This document shows positions 1 to 11,211 of a DNA stretch of 35,000 nt, in pieces. The position numbers were made by a program, and so were the translations under genes. How positions within the stretch are numbered: the stretch's first letter is position 1; each line of letters begins with the position of its first letter. The notes under the pieces are model-generated. The model ran no database searches, had not been told where the DNA came from, and was given only the letters and a program-made list of their open reading frames with translations. This stretch comes from Acidobacteriota bacterium (GTDB lineage Bacteria; Acidobacteriota; Thermoanaerobaculia; Multivoradales; JAHEKO01): assembly GCA_029862975.1 (NCBI GenBank), contig JAOTWP010000023.1, forward strand, positions 1 to 35,000, read 5' to 3'.

Positions 1-846
1 CGCTCGCAGGCGTTGGGCTGGCTCACGGCGGCGGCCAGCGCCGGCGTCATGCTCGGCCCCGCCGTCGCCTCGCTCGCCAAGAGCTACAGCACGATCGGCC
101 CCGGCTACGTCGCCGCCGGACTGTGCCTCCTCAACGCGATCTCCGCCTGGATCCTGCTGCCCGAGCCGCGCCGTCACCGCGACGCGCCGCCGCGCGGCGC
201 TTCACCGGGCGCCACCCGCCGGGCCTTCGGCGAGGTCCTGCGCCGGCCGAGCGGTCGCATCGGGGCGCTGATCTGGATCTACGCCGCGGGCATGATGGCG
301 TTCATGGCGATGAACGGCATCCTCGCGCTCTACCTCGACGTCCGCTTCGGCGTCACCGAGGCGAACATCGGCTGGTTCTACACCTACGTCGGCGGGGTGT
401 CGCTGCTCATGCGCAGCCTCGTCCTCGGTCCCACCGTGCGCCGGCTCGGCGAGGTGCGCCTGATGCGCATCGGCGCGCTCACCGTCGGCGCCGGGCTCCT
501 CGCCCTGTCGCTGGCCACGGACATTCCACAGCTCGCCCTGGCGGCCTTCCTGACGCCGGTCGGCACCGCGTTCCTCTTCCCGACGACGACCTCCCTGGTC
601 TCCGGCCGGGCTCCGGACAACGAGACGGGAACGGTGCTCGGCGTCCAGCAGATGGTGGGCGGCGTCTCGCGGATGCTGGGCCCCATGTGGGCCGGCCTCG
701 CCTTCCAGCACCTGGGCATTCGCAGCCCCTTCTGGATCGCCGCCGCCCTCATGGTCTGCGCCTTCTTCTTCGCCGCCGTGGTCCGCGACGAGGGAACGGC
801 GAGCGACGAAGCGGCGCCGGTGGTCGTCCCCAACACGCCGACCTGA
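1..846 (+). CDS. MFS transporter, C-terminal part (5' truncated by window edge)
   Basis: The frame is open from base 1, so the start lies upstream; 281 residues are visible. Seen: hydrophobic helices, then a charged loop around residues 55-78 (starts LLPEPRRHRDAPP) typical of the central cytoplasmic loop between TM6 and TM7, then about six further helices and a short hydrophilic tail. This is the layout of the second half of a 12-helix major facilitator superfamily permease, probably a drug or metabolite exporter of the inner membrane. The first methionine-like codon in frame (TTG at 13) lies inside a membrane segment and is not a credible start. The substrate cannot be read from this part. 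The gene is followed by a 423-base gap with inverted repeats, so it is probably the last gene of its transcript. Confidence 0.85.
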   Translation, partial: RSQALGWLTAAASAGVMLGPAVASLAKSYSTIGPGYVAAGLCLLNAISAWILLPEPRRHRDAPPRGASPGATRRAFGEVLRRPSGRIGALIWIYAAGMMAFMAMNGILALYLDVRFGVTEANIGWFYTYVGGVSLLMRSLVLGPTVRRLGEVRLMRIGALTVGAGLLALSLATDIPQLALAAFLTPVGTAFLFPTTTSLVSGRAPDNETGTVLGVQQMVGGVSRMLGPMWAGLAFQHLGIRSPFWIAAALMVCAFFFAAVVRDEGTASDEAAPVVVPNTPT

Positions 847-860
847 CCTCTGCGGGCCTG

Positions 861-1200
861 CGGGAGGTCGCGAAAAGACTGCTGGGTAAGGAAGAAAACA
901 GGGGAGGTCGGAGGCATGGACGGCCACCCCACAGCGTATTCACGTCCTCTGCAGCAGACCCCGGTTCTGTCGAGCTCCTTGCGCCGCGCGGGGGCTTCAC
1001 CTCTTCTTTCGTCTTACCCAGCCAACCCCCGCAGCGTCTGTCGGAGCCGGCGCGGGTGCCGGCCGGCTTCCGGTCGGGATCTCGAAAGGGATGGAATGGC
1101 CGCCCGGCCAGCGACCTCCCACAGACCCTACAGGTGCCATCCCTCGAGATCGCCGGACGACGGCTTTTTCCCTACCCAGAAGTCTTTTCACGACCTCCCG
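861..1200. repeat. Element bounded by about 35-bp near-perfect inverted repeats
   Basis: Bases 861-895 are the reverse complement of 1166-1200 with four mismatches in 35. The shared parts are CGGGAGGTCG, GAAAAGACT and CTGGGTA. A second, weaker inverted pair lies inside (902-925 with about 1095-1120, sharing GGGAGGTCG and CGGCCA). The nonamer GGGAGGTCG therefore occurs four times in mirror symmetry: 862-870 and 902-910 forward, 1112-1120 and 1191-1199 reverse. The 270-base interior has no credible gene. It could be a non-autonomous mobile element (MITE-like), a REP/BIME-type dispersed repeat, or a large structured RNA. No target-site duplication is obvious at the edges. Confidence 0.7.
1077..1153. 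repeat. Inner inverted repeat (hairpin) within the 861-1200 element
   Basis: GATCTCGAAAGGGATGG at about 1078-1094 pairs with CCATCCCTCGAGATC at 1138-1152, leaving a loop of about 43 bases. One arm has two extra bases. The stem would be stable as RNA. Just after it, GCCG-gacga-CGGC followed by five T (1153-1169) resembles a weak rightward terminator with only a 4-bp stem. Confidence 0.5.
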
Positions 1201-1241
1201 CGGAGCCGCCGTGACCGGATGCGGCAGGTGCTTGTTTGCGC

Positions 1242-1263
1242 TAAGGTTCGGTGACCGAAGGAG
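1242..1263 (+). promoter_or_regulatory. acnA -10-like box and ribosome binding site
   Basis: TAAGGT at 1242-1247 fits TANNNT and would give a leader of about 15 bases. AAGGAG at 1258-1263 is a strong Shine-Dalgarno site six bases before the acnA ATG at 1270, and it fixes that start. No clear -35 box is seen. Confidence 0.5.
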
Positions 1264-1269
1264 ATAGCG

Positions 1270-4014
<2,745 letters not shown>

Positions 4015-4039
4015 CGCCCGGCGACGGCCGCTGCGAGGG

Positions 4040-4079
4040 AAAAAAAGGCCCCGTGCCGGGGAGGGAACCGGCACAGGGG
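4040..4079 (-). terminator. Intrinsic terminator facing the minus strand
   Basis: CCCCGTGCCGG (4049-4059) pairs with CCGGCACAGGGG (4068-4079), with one bulged A and an 8-base loop. Seven A (4040-4046) lie on the left side, so the U-tract follows the hairpin only when read on the minus strand. The neighbouring genes acnA and queD are both on the plus strand. The terminator would therefore stop an antisense or small-RNA transcript entering acnA from the right, although the hairpin could also stabilise the 3' end of acnA mRNA. Confidence 0.6.
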
Positions 4080-4106
4080 GGAGGAGAGGGAGCTGATGGA
4101 GGGATC

Positions 4107-4150
4107 GGAGATGAGTCTCCGCGGCGGGCGCAACTCCCAGCCGCCCGCCA
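4107..4150. other. Two hairpins, candidate structured non-coding RNA
   Basis: GGAGA-tgag-TCTCC (4107-4120) is a perfect 5-bp stem with a tetraloop. It is followed by GGCGGGCG (4124-4131) pairing with CGCCCGCC about ten bases later (ending near 4149). With the terminator at 4040-4079 this makes three stems within 110 bases. On the minus strand the order would be AT-rich start region, two stems, then hairpin plus U-tract, the layout of a small RNA of roughly 110-120 bases. No known RNA family is recognised. Confidence 0.4.
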
Positions 4151-4280
4151 TTCTTAATAACGTGTACGTACGCCGATTGTTTCCCGTTCACCCTCTCCTG
4201 CCCGCCTCCCGTCGGAATCGCGCCGGCCCGCGCCGGCCGTCGACGCTCCTCGGGCGCCGGGCGGCCGCGCCGGCGCGCGC

Positions 4281-4309
4281 TTGACGCCGCCGCGGCCGCG
4301 CGAGACGAT
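4281..4309 (+). promoter_or_regulatory. Possible queD promoter
   Basis: TTGACG at 4281-4286 matches the -35 consensus at five of six positions. Seventeen bases later GACGAT (4304-4309) is a weak -10 candidate. The queD start would be about 15 bases beyond the predicted transcription start. No Shine-Dalgarno sequence is evident. Confidence 0.3.
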
Positions 4310-4330
4310 CCCTCGCGGACGGGGCGCGCG

Positions 4331-4705
4331 ATGTACACCATCTCCAAGGACTTCGAGTTCGCCGCCGCGCACTCCATCCGCGGGCACACGGGCGGCTGCG
4401 AGAACCTTCACGGGCACAACTACCGGGTGCGGGTGCACCTCGAGGCCGAGCGGCTCGACGAGCTCGGAATGGTGGTCGACTTCGCCCACGTCAAGGCGGC
4501 GCTGCGCGAGGTGCTCGGGCCGTTCGACCACCGGGTGATCAACGACGTCCCGCCGTTCGACGAGACGAACACGACGGCCGAGCTGCTGAGCCGCTTCGTC
4601 TACGAGCGGATGGCGGCGCGCCTCGACGACGGGCGGGTGCGGGTGCGCAGCGTCGAGGTCTGGGAGAACGCGTCCTCGTGCGCCCGCTTCGAGGCGCCGG
4701 CGTGA
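4331..4705 (+). CDS. queD: 6-carboxytetrahydropterin synthase QueD
   Basis: QueD makes 6-carboxy-5,6,7,8-tetrahydropterin from dihydroneopterin triphosphate, an early step of queuosine (7-deazaguanine) synthesis. The 124-residue protein matches the small PTPS/QueD fold. Zinc ligands are His14 (AAAHS) and His27/His29 (NLHGHNY). The catalytic cysteine is Cys23 (GGCENLHGHN). His67 lies in FDHRVIND and the pterin-anchoring Glu112 in VEVWENAS. It overlaps the next gene queE by GTGA, so the two are translationally coupled. queC and queF are not in the window. The full Cys/His set argues for QueD rather than eukaryote-type pyruvoyl-tetrahydropterin synthase. Confidence 0.93.
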   Translation: MYTISKDFEFAAAHSIRGHTGGCENLHGHNYRVRVHLEAERLDELGMVVDFAHVKAALREVLGPFDHRVINDVPPFDETNTTAELLSRFVYERMAARLDDGRVRVRSVEVWENASSCARFEAPA

Positions 4706-5415
4706 CGGCGCCCGCGGGGCGAGCCGCCCCGAGTCGGCGGCCCGCGCGCCGGCGGCCGCTCCTGCCGCCGGCCGAGCGGCTGCGGATCAACGAGATCTTC
4801 TACTCGCTGCAGGGAGAGTCGACCTACCAGGGCCTGCCGTGCGTCCTCGTCCGCCTCACCGGCTGCCAGATGCGCTGCGTCTGGTGCGACAGCGAGCACA
4901 GCTTCTACGAGGGCGACTGGCGCGCGGTCGACGAGATCCTGGACGAGGTCGCGGGCTTCGGCTGTCCGCTGGTCGAGGTCACGGGGGGCGAGCCGCTGCT
5001 GCAGCCCGGCGTCCACACCTTGATGGCGCGCCTCTGCGACGCCGGCTACGAGGTGCTGCTCGAGACCGGCGGCGGCCTCGACATCGGCGCCGTCGACGCC
5101 CGGGTCCGGCGCATCGTCGACGTCAAGTGCCCGGGCAGCGGCGAGTGCGGCAGCAACCTCTGGTCGAACCTGGAGCGCCTGCGGCCGCGGGACGAGCTGA
5201 AGTTCGTGCTCGCGGACGGGGCGGACTACGAGTGGGCCCGCGACCTCGTTCGCGAGCGCCGGCTGGCCGAGCGCTGCCCGGTGCTCTTCTCGGTCGTGCA
5301 CGGCGGCGTCGAGCCGGCTGCGCTGGCCGAGCGAGTGCTCGCGGACCGCCTGCCCGTGCGCGTCCAGGTCCAGCTCCACAAGCTCGTCTGGGGCGCCGAG
5401 CGGCGCGGCGTCTGA
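4702..5415 (+). CDS. queE: 7-carboxy-7-deazaguanine synthase QueE (radical SAM)
   Basis: QueE uses S-adenosylmethionine radical chemistry to contract 6-carboxytetrahydropterin to 7-carboxy-7-deazaguanine, directly after QueD. With GTG at 4702 as start (overlapping the queD stop as GTGA) the protein has 237 residues. The CxxxCxxC cluster motif CQMRCVWC gives Cys55, Cys59 and Cys62. It is preceded by the family motif FYSLQGES and followed by VEVTGGEPLLQP (SAM-binding GGEP, about residue 95) and DVKCPGSGE. The C-terminus has VQVQLHKLVWG, typical of QueE. The frame is open to 4678, but that would mean a 28-base overlap. The first 20 residues are arginine- and proline-rich and may be a loose extension. 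Confidence 0.93.
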   Translation: MTAPAGRAAPSRRPARRRPLLPPAERLRINEIFYSLQGESTYQGLPCVLVRLTGCQMRCVWCDSEHSFYEGDWRAVDEILDEVAGFGCPLVEVTGGEPLLQPGVHTLMARLCDAGYEVLLETGGGLDIGAVDARVRRIVDVKCPGSGECGSNLWSNLERLRPRDELKFVLADGADYEWARDLVRERRLAERCPVLFSVVHGGVEPAALAERVLADRLPVRVQVQLHKLVWGAERRGV

Positions 5416-5440
5416 CCCCCGCGCCGGCCGGCGGGTGGGG

Positions 5441-5483
5441 TAAGATCTCGGATCGAAGCCAACGATCGAAAAACACCCGGGAG
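5441..5483 (+). promoter_or_regulatory. gltA promoter candidate and ribosome binding site
   Basis: TAAGAT at 5441-5446 fits TANNNT and would give a leader of about 40 bases. GGGAG at 5479-5483 is eight bases before the ATG at 5492. The region is more AT-rich than its surroundings. No -35 box is visible. Confidence 0.35.
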
Positions 5484-5491
5484 TCGATGCG

Positions 5492-6769
<1,278 letters not shown>

Positions 6770-6800
6770 TCGCGGGCGGCGGCCGGCGGCGGGCGCGGCC

Positions 6801-7142
6801 TCAAGGTGCGTCGTCGGGGCGCGAGCGCGAGAGCTTGTCGTGCATCCAGGCGCGGAGGGCCTCGACGCGGTCCCAGACTCGCGGCCAGCGGTGCAGGAGG
6901 CGGTTGAGGCCGCGGTAGATCATCTCGCTTGCGAGCGACAGGAGAGCGGCGCCCAGGGCCAGCGTCAGGCAGCCCTGGATTCCGGGCAGCGCGAGCCCGA
7001 GGATGCCGATGAGGACGACGATCCAGCCCACGACGAGGACGGCGAGGCGCACGACGAGGGGCAGCGCCGGCAGGTGCCTGCGGGCTCGTCTCGCGGCCGG
7101 GAGCTCCGGCTCGCCGGGGTCGGGCGCCGTGGGTGGGGTCAT
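6801..7142 (-). CDS. Small membrane protein, PGPGW-like
   Basis: A 113-residue protein with a basic, proline-rich N-terminus (residues 1-27), two closely spaced transmembrane helices (about 28-50 and 52-75) joined around LALPGIQGC, and a hydrophilic, positively charged C-terminal tail. The helix-PG-helix layout resembles the putative transmembrane PGPGW family, whose function is unknown; the exact PGPGW motif is degenerate here (ALPGIQG). It is the last gene of the minus-strand run, 70 bases after dapF. A TATAGG/TAGGCT box (7155-7162) lies upstream, so it may have its own promoter. It converges with gltA. Confidence 0.6.
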   Translation of the reverse strand: MTPPTAPDPGEPELPAARRARRHLPALPLVVRLAVLVVGWIVVLIGILGLALPGIQGCLTLALGAALLSLASEMIYRGLNRLLHRWPRVWDRVEALRAWMHDKLSRSRPDDAP

Positions 7143-7212
7143 GGGCCTGCGAGCAGCCTATACGAAGCGCGGCCCGCCCCGGTCGCCAGCCGCTCGCGGC
7201 CGTCGATCGCGG

Positions 7213-8097
7213 TCACGTCCAGGCCGGGGTCGCCGGCAGCCGCTCGGCACCGTCCTCGACCCGCAGCCGGGCGAGCAGCCGGGCGTCGCCGGTGAGGCTC
7301 CAGCTCGCGAGGCGGCCGTCGCCGCCGACCGTGCCGTCGACCGCGAACTCGCAGCCGCCGCCGGTCAGCACCCGGATCGGGAGGGAGAACCCCTCGGCGA
7401 CGGCGGCGGCGCAGGCCGCGAGGGCTCCGGTTCCGCAGGCCAGGGTCTCGGCCTCCACGCCGCGCTCGTAGCTGCGCATCTCGAGGCGCGCGGGCGGCCG
7501 GCCGCGGACGAACATGACGTTGGCGCCGTCGGCCCCGAACGCGGGGTGGCTCCGCAGCCGGGCGCCGAGCTCGGCGACCGGCGCGTCGCGCAGCGACCCG
7601 GACCAGGGCAGCACGAAGACGGGCACGCCGACGACCGCGAAGAAGCCCTCCCAGGCCACGCCGTCGAGCTCCAGCGCCCGGCGCTCGGGCGGCTCGGCCG
7701 GCGGCGCGAGCTCGAGCCGCACGTCGTCGCCGGCGGCCGGGGAAGCGACGACCGGTCCGGCGCCGGTGCGCAGCACGACCCGCTCCGTGGCCCAGCCCAG
7801 GTGGAACGCGAGCCGCGCGGCGCAGCGCGTGCCGTTGAGACAGAGCCGCGCAGGCCGTCCGTCGGCGTTGTGGTGATCCATGACGACCTCCCCCGCGAGC
7901 CGGCGCAGAACGAAGAGGCCGTCGGCGCCCAGGGACAGGCCGCGAGTGCACCAGGCCCGGATCCGTGGGGGGCTCGGGGCCTGCGGCGGCTCGACGAGAG
8001 CCAGGAAGTCGTTGCCGCCGCCGCTGAGCCGGAAGAGCTCCGCGGTCGTGCCCGCCGCGGACCGGTCGCGATCGGGCGCTGGAGCCTCGGCGCTCAC
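7213..8097 (-). CDS. dapF: Diaminopimelate epimerase DapF, divergent
   Basis: DapF converts LL- to meso-diaminopimelate for lysine and peptidoglycan. Start chosen at GTG 8097, which overlaps the upstream lipoprotein stop as GTGA and gives 294 residues, the usual length. The two catalytic cysteines are present: Cys86 (CLNGTRC) and Cys221 (LACGTG). Substrate-binding equivalents are also visible: GGGNDF (Asn29), HNADG (Asn78), NVMFV (Asn193), YERG (Glu211-Arg212). Oddities: the usual CGNG reads CLNG, and the usual GNPH segment reads GVPVF, so the asparagine and histidine there are lost. It may be a true but divergent epimerase or a related racemase. Neighbours (hslU, lipoprotein) give no metabolic context. 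Confidence 0.85.
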   Translation of the reverse strand: MSAEAPAPDRDRSAAGTTAELFRLSGGGNDFLALVEPPQAPSPPRIRAWCTRGLSLGADGLFVLRRLAGEVVMDHHNADGRPARLCLNGTRCAARLAFHLGWATERVVLRTGAGPVVASPAAGDDVRLELAPPAEPPERRALELDGVAWEGFFAVVGVPVFVLPWSGSLRDAPVAELGARLRSHPAFGADGANVMFVRGRPPARLEMRSYERGVEAETLACGTGALAACAAAVAEGFSLPIRVLTGGGCEFAVDGTVGGDGRLASWSLTGDARLLARLRVEDGAERLPATPAWT

Positions 8098-9860
8098 GGC
8101 ACCCGGACGTGCACCTCGAGGCCGGGCTCGCTGCGGTTGCCGCTCTCGTCGACGGAGACGACCGAATAGAGCCAGACCTCGCCGCTCGTCACCGCCTCGT
8201 CGAGGTACTGGCTCCCGGTGACCGGCTGTTCGCTCAGGGTGACCGGATCGTCCTCGACGCGAGCCCGGCGGCGGACCTCGTAGCCGGCGAGATCGGGGTC
8301 CGCGACGGGCGTCCACAACAGCCGGACCCGGCCGGCCTCCGGGAACGCGACGAGGCCTCCGGGCACGGCGGGACCGAAGCGGTCCTGGTAGTCGACCTCG
8401 TGCTCCGAGGACAGGTCGCTCTCGAGCAGCGGCGTCGCGCTCGCGAGCGCCGTGACGCCGTAGATGTAGCGGGCTCCGAACACCGCGAGGCGGTCGACGT
8501 AGGTGTACACGTCGCCGCTGTAGAGGGTGCCCGGCACGGTGGCGAGAGGAGCGCCGTAGGCCCGCGCCTGCGCGTCGCGGCGGTAGATTCTGAAGCCGCC
8601 GCGGGGCTCCTCGTCGGCGCGCCATTCGAGGGCCACGCCGTCGGGCTGGGCTTCGACCTTGACGTCGCGCGGCGCCGGCGGCGATTCCTCGGGCAGCAGG
8701 CCGGCCGTGTTGGAGAGGTCCGAGGGCTTGCCGTTCAAGGCGAAGATCTTCGCCGCGAACAGATAGCCGAGCTCCGGGCCCGCCGCCGCTCGCGGTGGCA
8801 GCGGGATGCGCAGGACGACGAGGTCGCCCACGACGGCCGTCGAGATCTCCTCGGCGTCGACCGCCAGCACCAGCTCGGCGCCCTTCTTGAAGTCCTTCGC
8901 GGTCGCCGCGATGAAGCTCGACTTGGGGGTCACCGGCGAGCGCAGCAGGTTGCGCGCCGCCTCCACCCGCAGCGCCAGCTCCTCCTCCGCGGTGAGCTCG
9001 ACGTCGGCGCCCTCTTCCGCCCCGCCCTCGGCGGCGGCGTCTCCCTCGCCCGCGAGCTCCTCGCCGGTTCCGTCCTCGCCGGGGGCGCCGCCCTCGAGTG
9101 CGTCGTCGTCGTCGGCGTCGCCTTCACCGGCGCTGGTCGTGCCGTCCTCGAGGGTGCCGTCGTCGAGAGTGTCGTCCTCGAGGGTGCCGTCCTCGAGGGT
9201 ACCGTCCTCGAGGGTACCGTCCTCGAGGGTGTCGTCCTCGGCGGTGTCGTCCGCGGCGTCCTCGCCGCCGGCCGCGGTCTCCACGGCCGCGGCGCCGGGG
9301 ATGCCTTCTTCACGGGCCTTGTCGCCCGCGGGATCCTGCAGAGGGAAGGCCGGCGGCGGAACGCCCGTGGCGTCGGCGCCGGCCGGCAGCTCACCCGCGC
9401 TGGGCGCGCCGTCCTCGCCGGGCAGACCGACGGGCGTCTCGTAGAGGTCGAGGCCGAGCTCGTCGAGAAGGTCCTGGGCCTCCTCGCGTCTGGCGTCCTC
9501 CTCCGCCAGGAGCTCGAGGGCGAACTCGGGCACTTCCATTCCGAAGCGCCAGATCTCGATGCGGGAGATGCCGGGCAGCGAGGTGCCGCTGATCGTCATC
9601 GTCGGGAAGGGGAACTCGAGAATGGCCTCCGAGCCGCGCTGGTGGGCGCTCAGGGTCACCCGCTGCGGGATCTTGCTCGGCGGCGGCGTGGGCGATTTCT
9701 TGTGCCCGCACCCGGCGGCCGCCAGGGCGCAGCACAGCGCGAGCGCGAAGGCGGGCCCGGGGGTCGCCGCGCGGCGCGGCGGCAACGCGTCGGAGGGCGA
9801 CGTGCGGGAGGGCGACGTGCCGGAAGACAGCGGGCCGGAAGAGGATGGGTCACAGGACAT
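8094..9860 (-). CDS. Lipoprotein with acidic low-complexity region and FN3 domains
   Basis: 588 residues. Seen: a hydrophobic segment ending in the lipobox LAAAGC (cysteine about residue 51), a TPPPS linker, and a beta-rich segment with an ISRIEIWRF motif. Next comes a long Asp/Glu/Gly/Ala-rich stretch (about 120-300) containing pentad repeats of EDGTL, then two fibronectin type III-like domains (about 393-490 and 498-588) with the typical VALEW, FRIYRR and YEVRRR strands. It is probably anchored to the outer membrane. The ATG at 9860 overlaps hslU by 11 bases. A TTG at 9785 would give a shorter n-region (MPPRR) that suits a signal peptide better. Function unknown; FN3 domains suggest binding to protein or carbohydrate. 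Confidence 0.75.
   Translation of the reverse strand: MSCDPSSSGPLSSGTSPSRTSPSDALPPRRAATPGPAFALALCCALAAAGCGHKKSPTPPPSKIPQRVTLSAHQRGSEAILEFPFPTMTISGTSLPGISRIEIWRFGMEVPEFALELLAEEDARREEAQDLLDELGLDLYETPVGLPGEDGAPSAGELPAGADATGVPPPAFPLQDPAGDKAREEGIPGAAAVETAAGGEDAADDTAEDDTLEDGTLEDGTLEDGTLEDDTLDDGTLEDGTTSAGEGDADDDDALEGGAPGEDGTGEELAGEGDAAAEGGAEEGADVELTAEEELALRVEAARNLLRSPVTPKSSFIAATAKDFKKGAELVLAVDAEEISTAVVGDLVVLRIPLPPRAAAGPELGYLFAAKIFALNGKPSDLSNTAGLLPEESPPAPRDVKVEAQPDGVALEWRADEEPRGGFRIYRRDAQARAYGAPLATVPGTLYSGDVYTYVDRLAVFGARYIYGVTALASATPLLESDLSSEHEVDYQDRFGPAVPGGLVAFPEAGRVRLLWTPVADPDLAGYEVRRRARVEDDPVTLSEQPVTGSQYLDEAVTSGEVWLYSVVSVDESGNRSEPGLEVHVRVP
9141..9245 (-). repeat. 15-bp tandem repeat encoding EDGTL pentads
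   Basis: Seven units of 15 bp with consensus GCCGTCCTCGAGGGT (plus strand). Units 1, 4, 5 and 6 are nearly identical and unit 7 is degenerate. They encode (E/D)DGTL pentads at about residues 206-240 of the lipoprotein. Near-identity at third codon positions suggests recent expansion by slippage. The unit is a multiple of three, so copy-number change keeps the frame. Confidence 0.9.
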
Positions 9861-11208
9861 AGCGGCTGAGGTCTCGATTCTCGACGATCTTGTTGAGGAC
9901 GCGCTGCACGTAGTCGCGGTCGATCTCGACCTTCACGCCCTTCATGTCCGGAGCCTCGAACGATACCTCTTCCAACAGCTTTTCGAGCAGCGTGGCGAGG
10001 CGGCGGGCTCCGATGTTCTCCGTGGTCGCGTTGACCTCGACGGCGAGGCGCGCGATCTCCGCGACGGCGCCGGAGGTGAAGCTGACCTCCAGGCCCTCGG
10101 CTCCGAGGAGGGCCGAGTACTGCCGGGTGAGGGCGTTGTCGGGCTCCGTGAGGATGCGGACGAGATCGTCCTCGGTGAGCGCCGAGAGCTCGACGCGGAT
10201 GGGAAAGCGCCCCTGCAGCTCGGGGATGAGATCGGCCGGCTTGCTGACGTGGAAGGCGCCGGCGGCGAGAAAGAGGACGTGGTCCGTCTTGACCGGTCCG
10301 TACTTGGTGGCCACGGTGCAGCCCTCGACGATCGGCAGCAGGTCGCGCTGCACGCCTTCCCGCGAGACGTCGGGGCCGTGACCCGTCTCCCGGCCGGCGA
10401 CCTTGTCGATCTCGTCGAGGAAGATGATCCCGTCCTGCTCCACGCGCCGGCGGGCCTCGCGGGTGATCTTGAGGTCGTCGATGAGCTTGTCCGACTCCTG
10501 CTCGAGGAGGATCTCGCGGGCGTCGCGGACGCTCATCTTCTGGCGCTGGCGCCGCGAGAACATGCCCGGCAGCATGTCCTTGAGGTTGATGCCCACCTCC
10601 TCGACCCCCTGCGGGGTGAACATCTGCAGGCCGGGGAATCCCGAATCCTGAACCTCGATCTCGACCTCGCGCTCGTCGAGGGAGCCGCGGTGCAGTTTGG
10701 CGCGAAACGCCTCCCGGGTGGCATGCGGGTCGCGGGTCTCGTCGCCGGTCGCCGGTGGCGGCGGCGGCACGAGGATGTCGAGAAGGCGCTCCTCGGCGTT
10801 GCGCTCGGCGACCTCGCGGACGGCCGCGCGCCGCTCCTGGCGCACCATCCCGACCGAGACCTCGACGAGGTCGCGAATCATCGACTCGACGTCGCGGCCC
10901 ACGTAACCGACCTCGGTGAACTTGCTGGCCTCGACCTTGGCGAAGGGCGCCCGGGCCAGCCGCGACAGGCGGCGGGCGATCTCGGTCTTGCCGACGCCGG
11001 TGGGACCGATCATCAGGATGTTCTTGGGCAGGACCTCCTCGGCGAGGTCAGGCTCGAGCTGCCGCCGGCGCCAGCGGTTGCGCAGCGCGATCGCCACCGC
11101 CCGCTTGGCATCGTCCTGGCCGACGATGTACTTGTCGAGCTCGGCGACGATCTGCCGCGGGGTGAGGTCGTCGAGCTCGGCCGCGCCGGGCCATGGGCTG
11201 GAGATCAC
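9850..11208 (-). CDS. hslU: HslU, ATPase subunit of the HslUV protease
   Basis: HslU is the AAA+ unfoldase that feeds proteins into the HslV peptidase chamber in the cytoplasm. 452 residues. Walker A is GPTGVGKTE and Walker B is IIFLDEIDK. The N-terminus has [24 protein letters not shown] split by family-typical spacing, and [18 protein letters not shown] follows Walker A. The C-terminus ends DLSRYVL, the conserved tail that docks into HslV. The start is GTG at 11208, four bases after the hslV stop, with a GAGGAGG ribosome binding site inside the end of hslV. It overlaps the downstream lipoprotein gene by 11 bases. Confidence 0.97.
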   Translation of the reverse strand: MISSPWPGAAELDDLTPRQIVAELDKYIVGQDDAKRAVAIALRNRWRRRQLEPDLAEEVLPKNILMIGPTGVGKTEIARRLSRLARAPFAKVEASKFTEVGYVGRDVESMIRDLVEVSVGMVRQERRAAVREVAERNAEERLLDILVPPPPPATGDETRDPHATREAFRAKLHRGSLDEREVEIEVQDSGFPGLQMFTPQGVEEVGINLKDMLPGMFSRRQRQKMSVRDAREILLEQESDKLIDDLKITREARRRVEQDGIIFLDEIDKVAGRETGHGPDVSREGVQRDLLPIVEGCTVATKYGPVKTDHVLFLAAGAFHVSKPADLIPELQGRFPIRVELSALTEDDLVRILTEPDNALTRQYSALLGAEGLEVSFTSGAVAEIARLAVEVNATTENIGARRLATLLEKLLEEVSFEAPDMKGVKVEIDRDYVQRVLNKIVENRDLSRYVL

Positions 11209-11211
11209 GTC

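Larger units (their letters stand above)
847..1269. other. 423-base gap holding an inverted-repeat element and the acnA leader
   Basis: No convincing protein gene is seen. Open frames here lack ribosome binding sites and family signatures. The gap is filled by a nested inverted-repeat element (861-1200, listed separately) and a short acnA promoter and ribosome-binding region (about 1242-1269). Base use is less GC-rich than in the genes, with A-rich and T-rich tracts in the repeat arms. Confidence 0.7.
4015..4330. other. 316-base gap with hairpin cluster, then GC-rich queD upstream region
   Basis: The first half (4040-4160) holds three adjacent hairpins, listed separately, and ends in an AT-rich stretch (ATTCTTAATAACGTGTACGTACG), unusual in this window. 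The second half (4200-4280) is extremely GC-rich with repeated CGCCGGC-like palindromes. A TTGACG -35-like box sits at 4281. No protein gene is supported. Confidence 0.6.

Noticed and set aside
1153..1169. Rho-independent terminator after the MFS gene
   Set aside because: Stem of only four base pairs before five T. It may be fortuitous within the repeat arm, so it is noted only under the inner hairpin.
916..1254. Small protein gene in the gap before acnA
   Set aside because: No ribosome binding site, arginine- and proline-rich composition, and it runs through the inverted repeats and the acnA leader.
4091..4121. CTGATGGAG ... GAGATGAGTC as a possible hammerhead ribozyme core
   Set aside because: The conserved GAAA and correct three-stem junction are missing.
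9141..9245. 15-bp repeats as a CRISPR-like array
   Set aside because: Units are contiguous, without spacers, and lie in frame inside a coding region.
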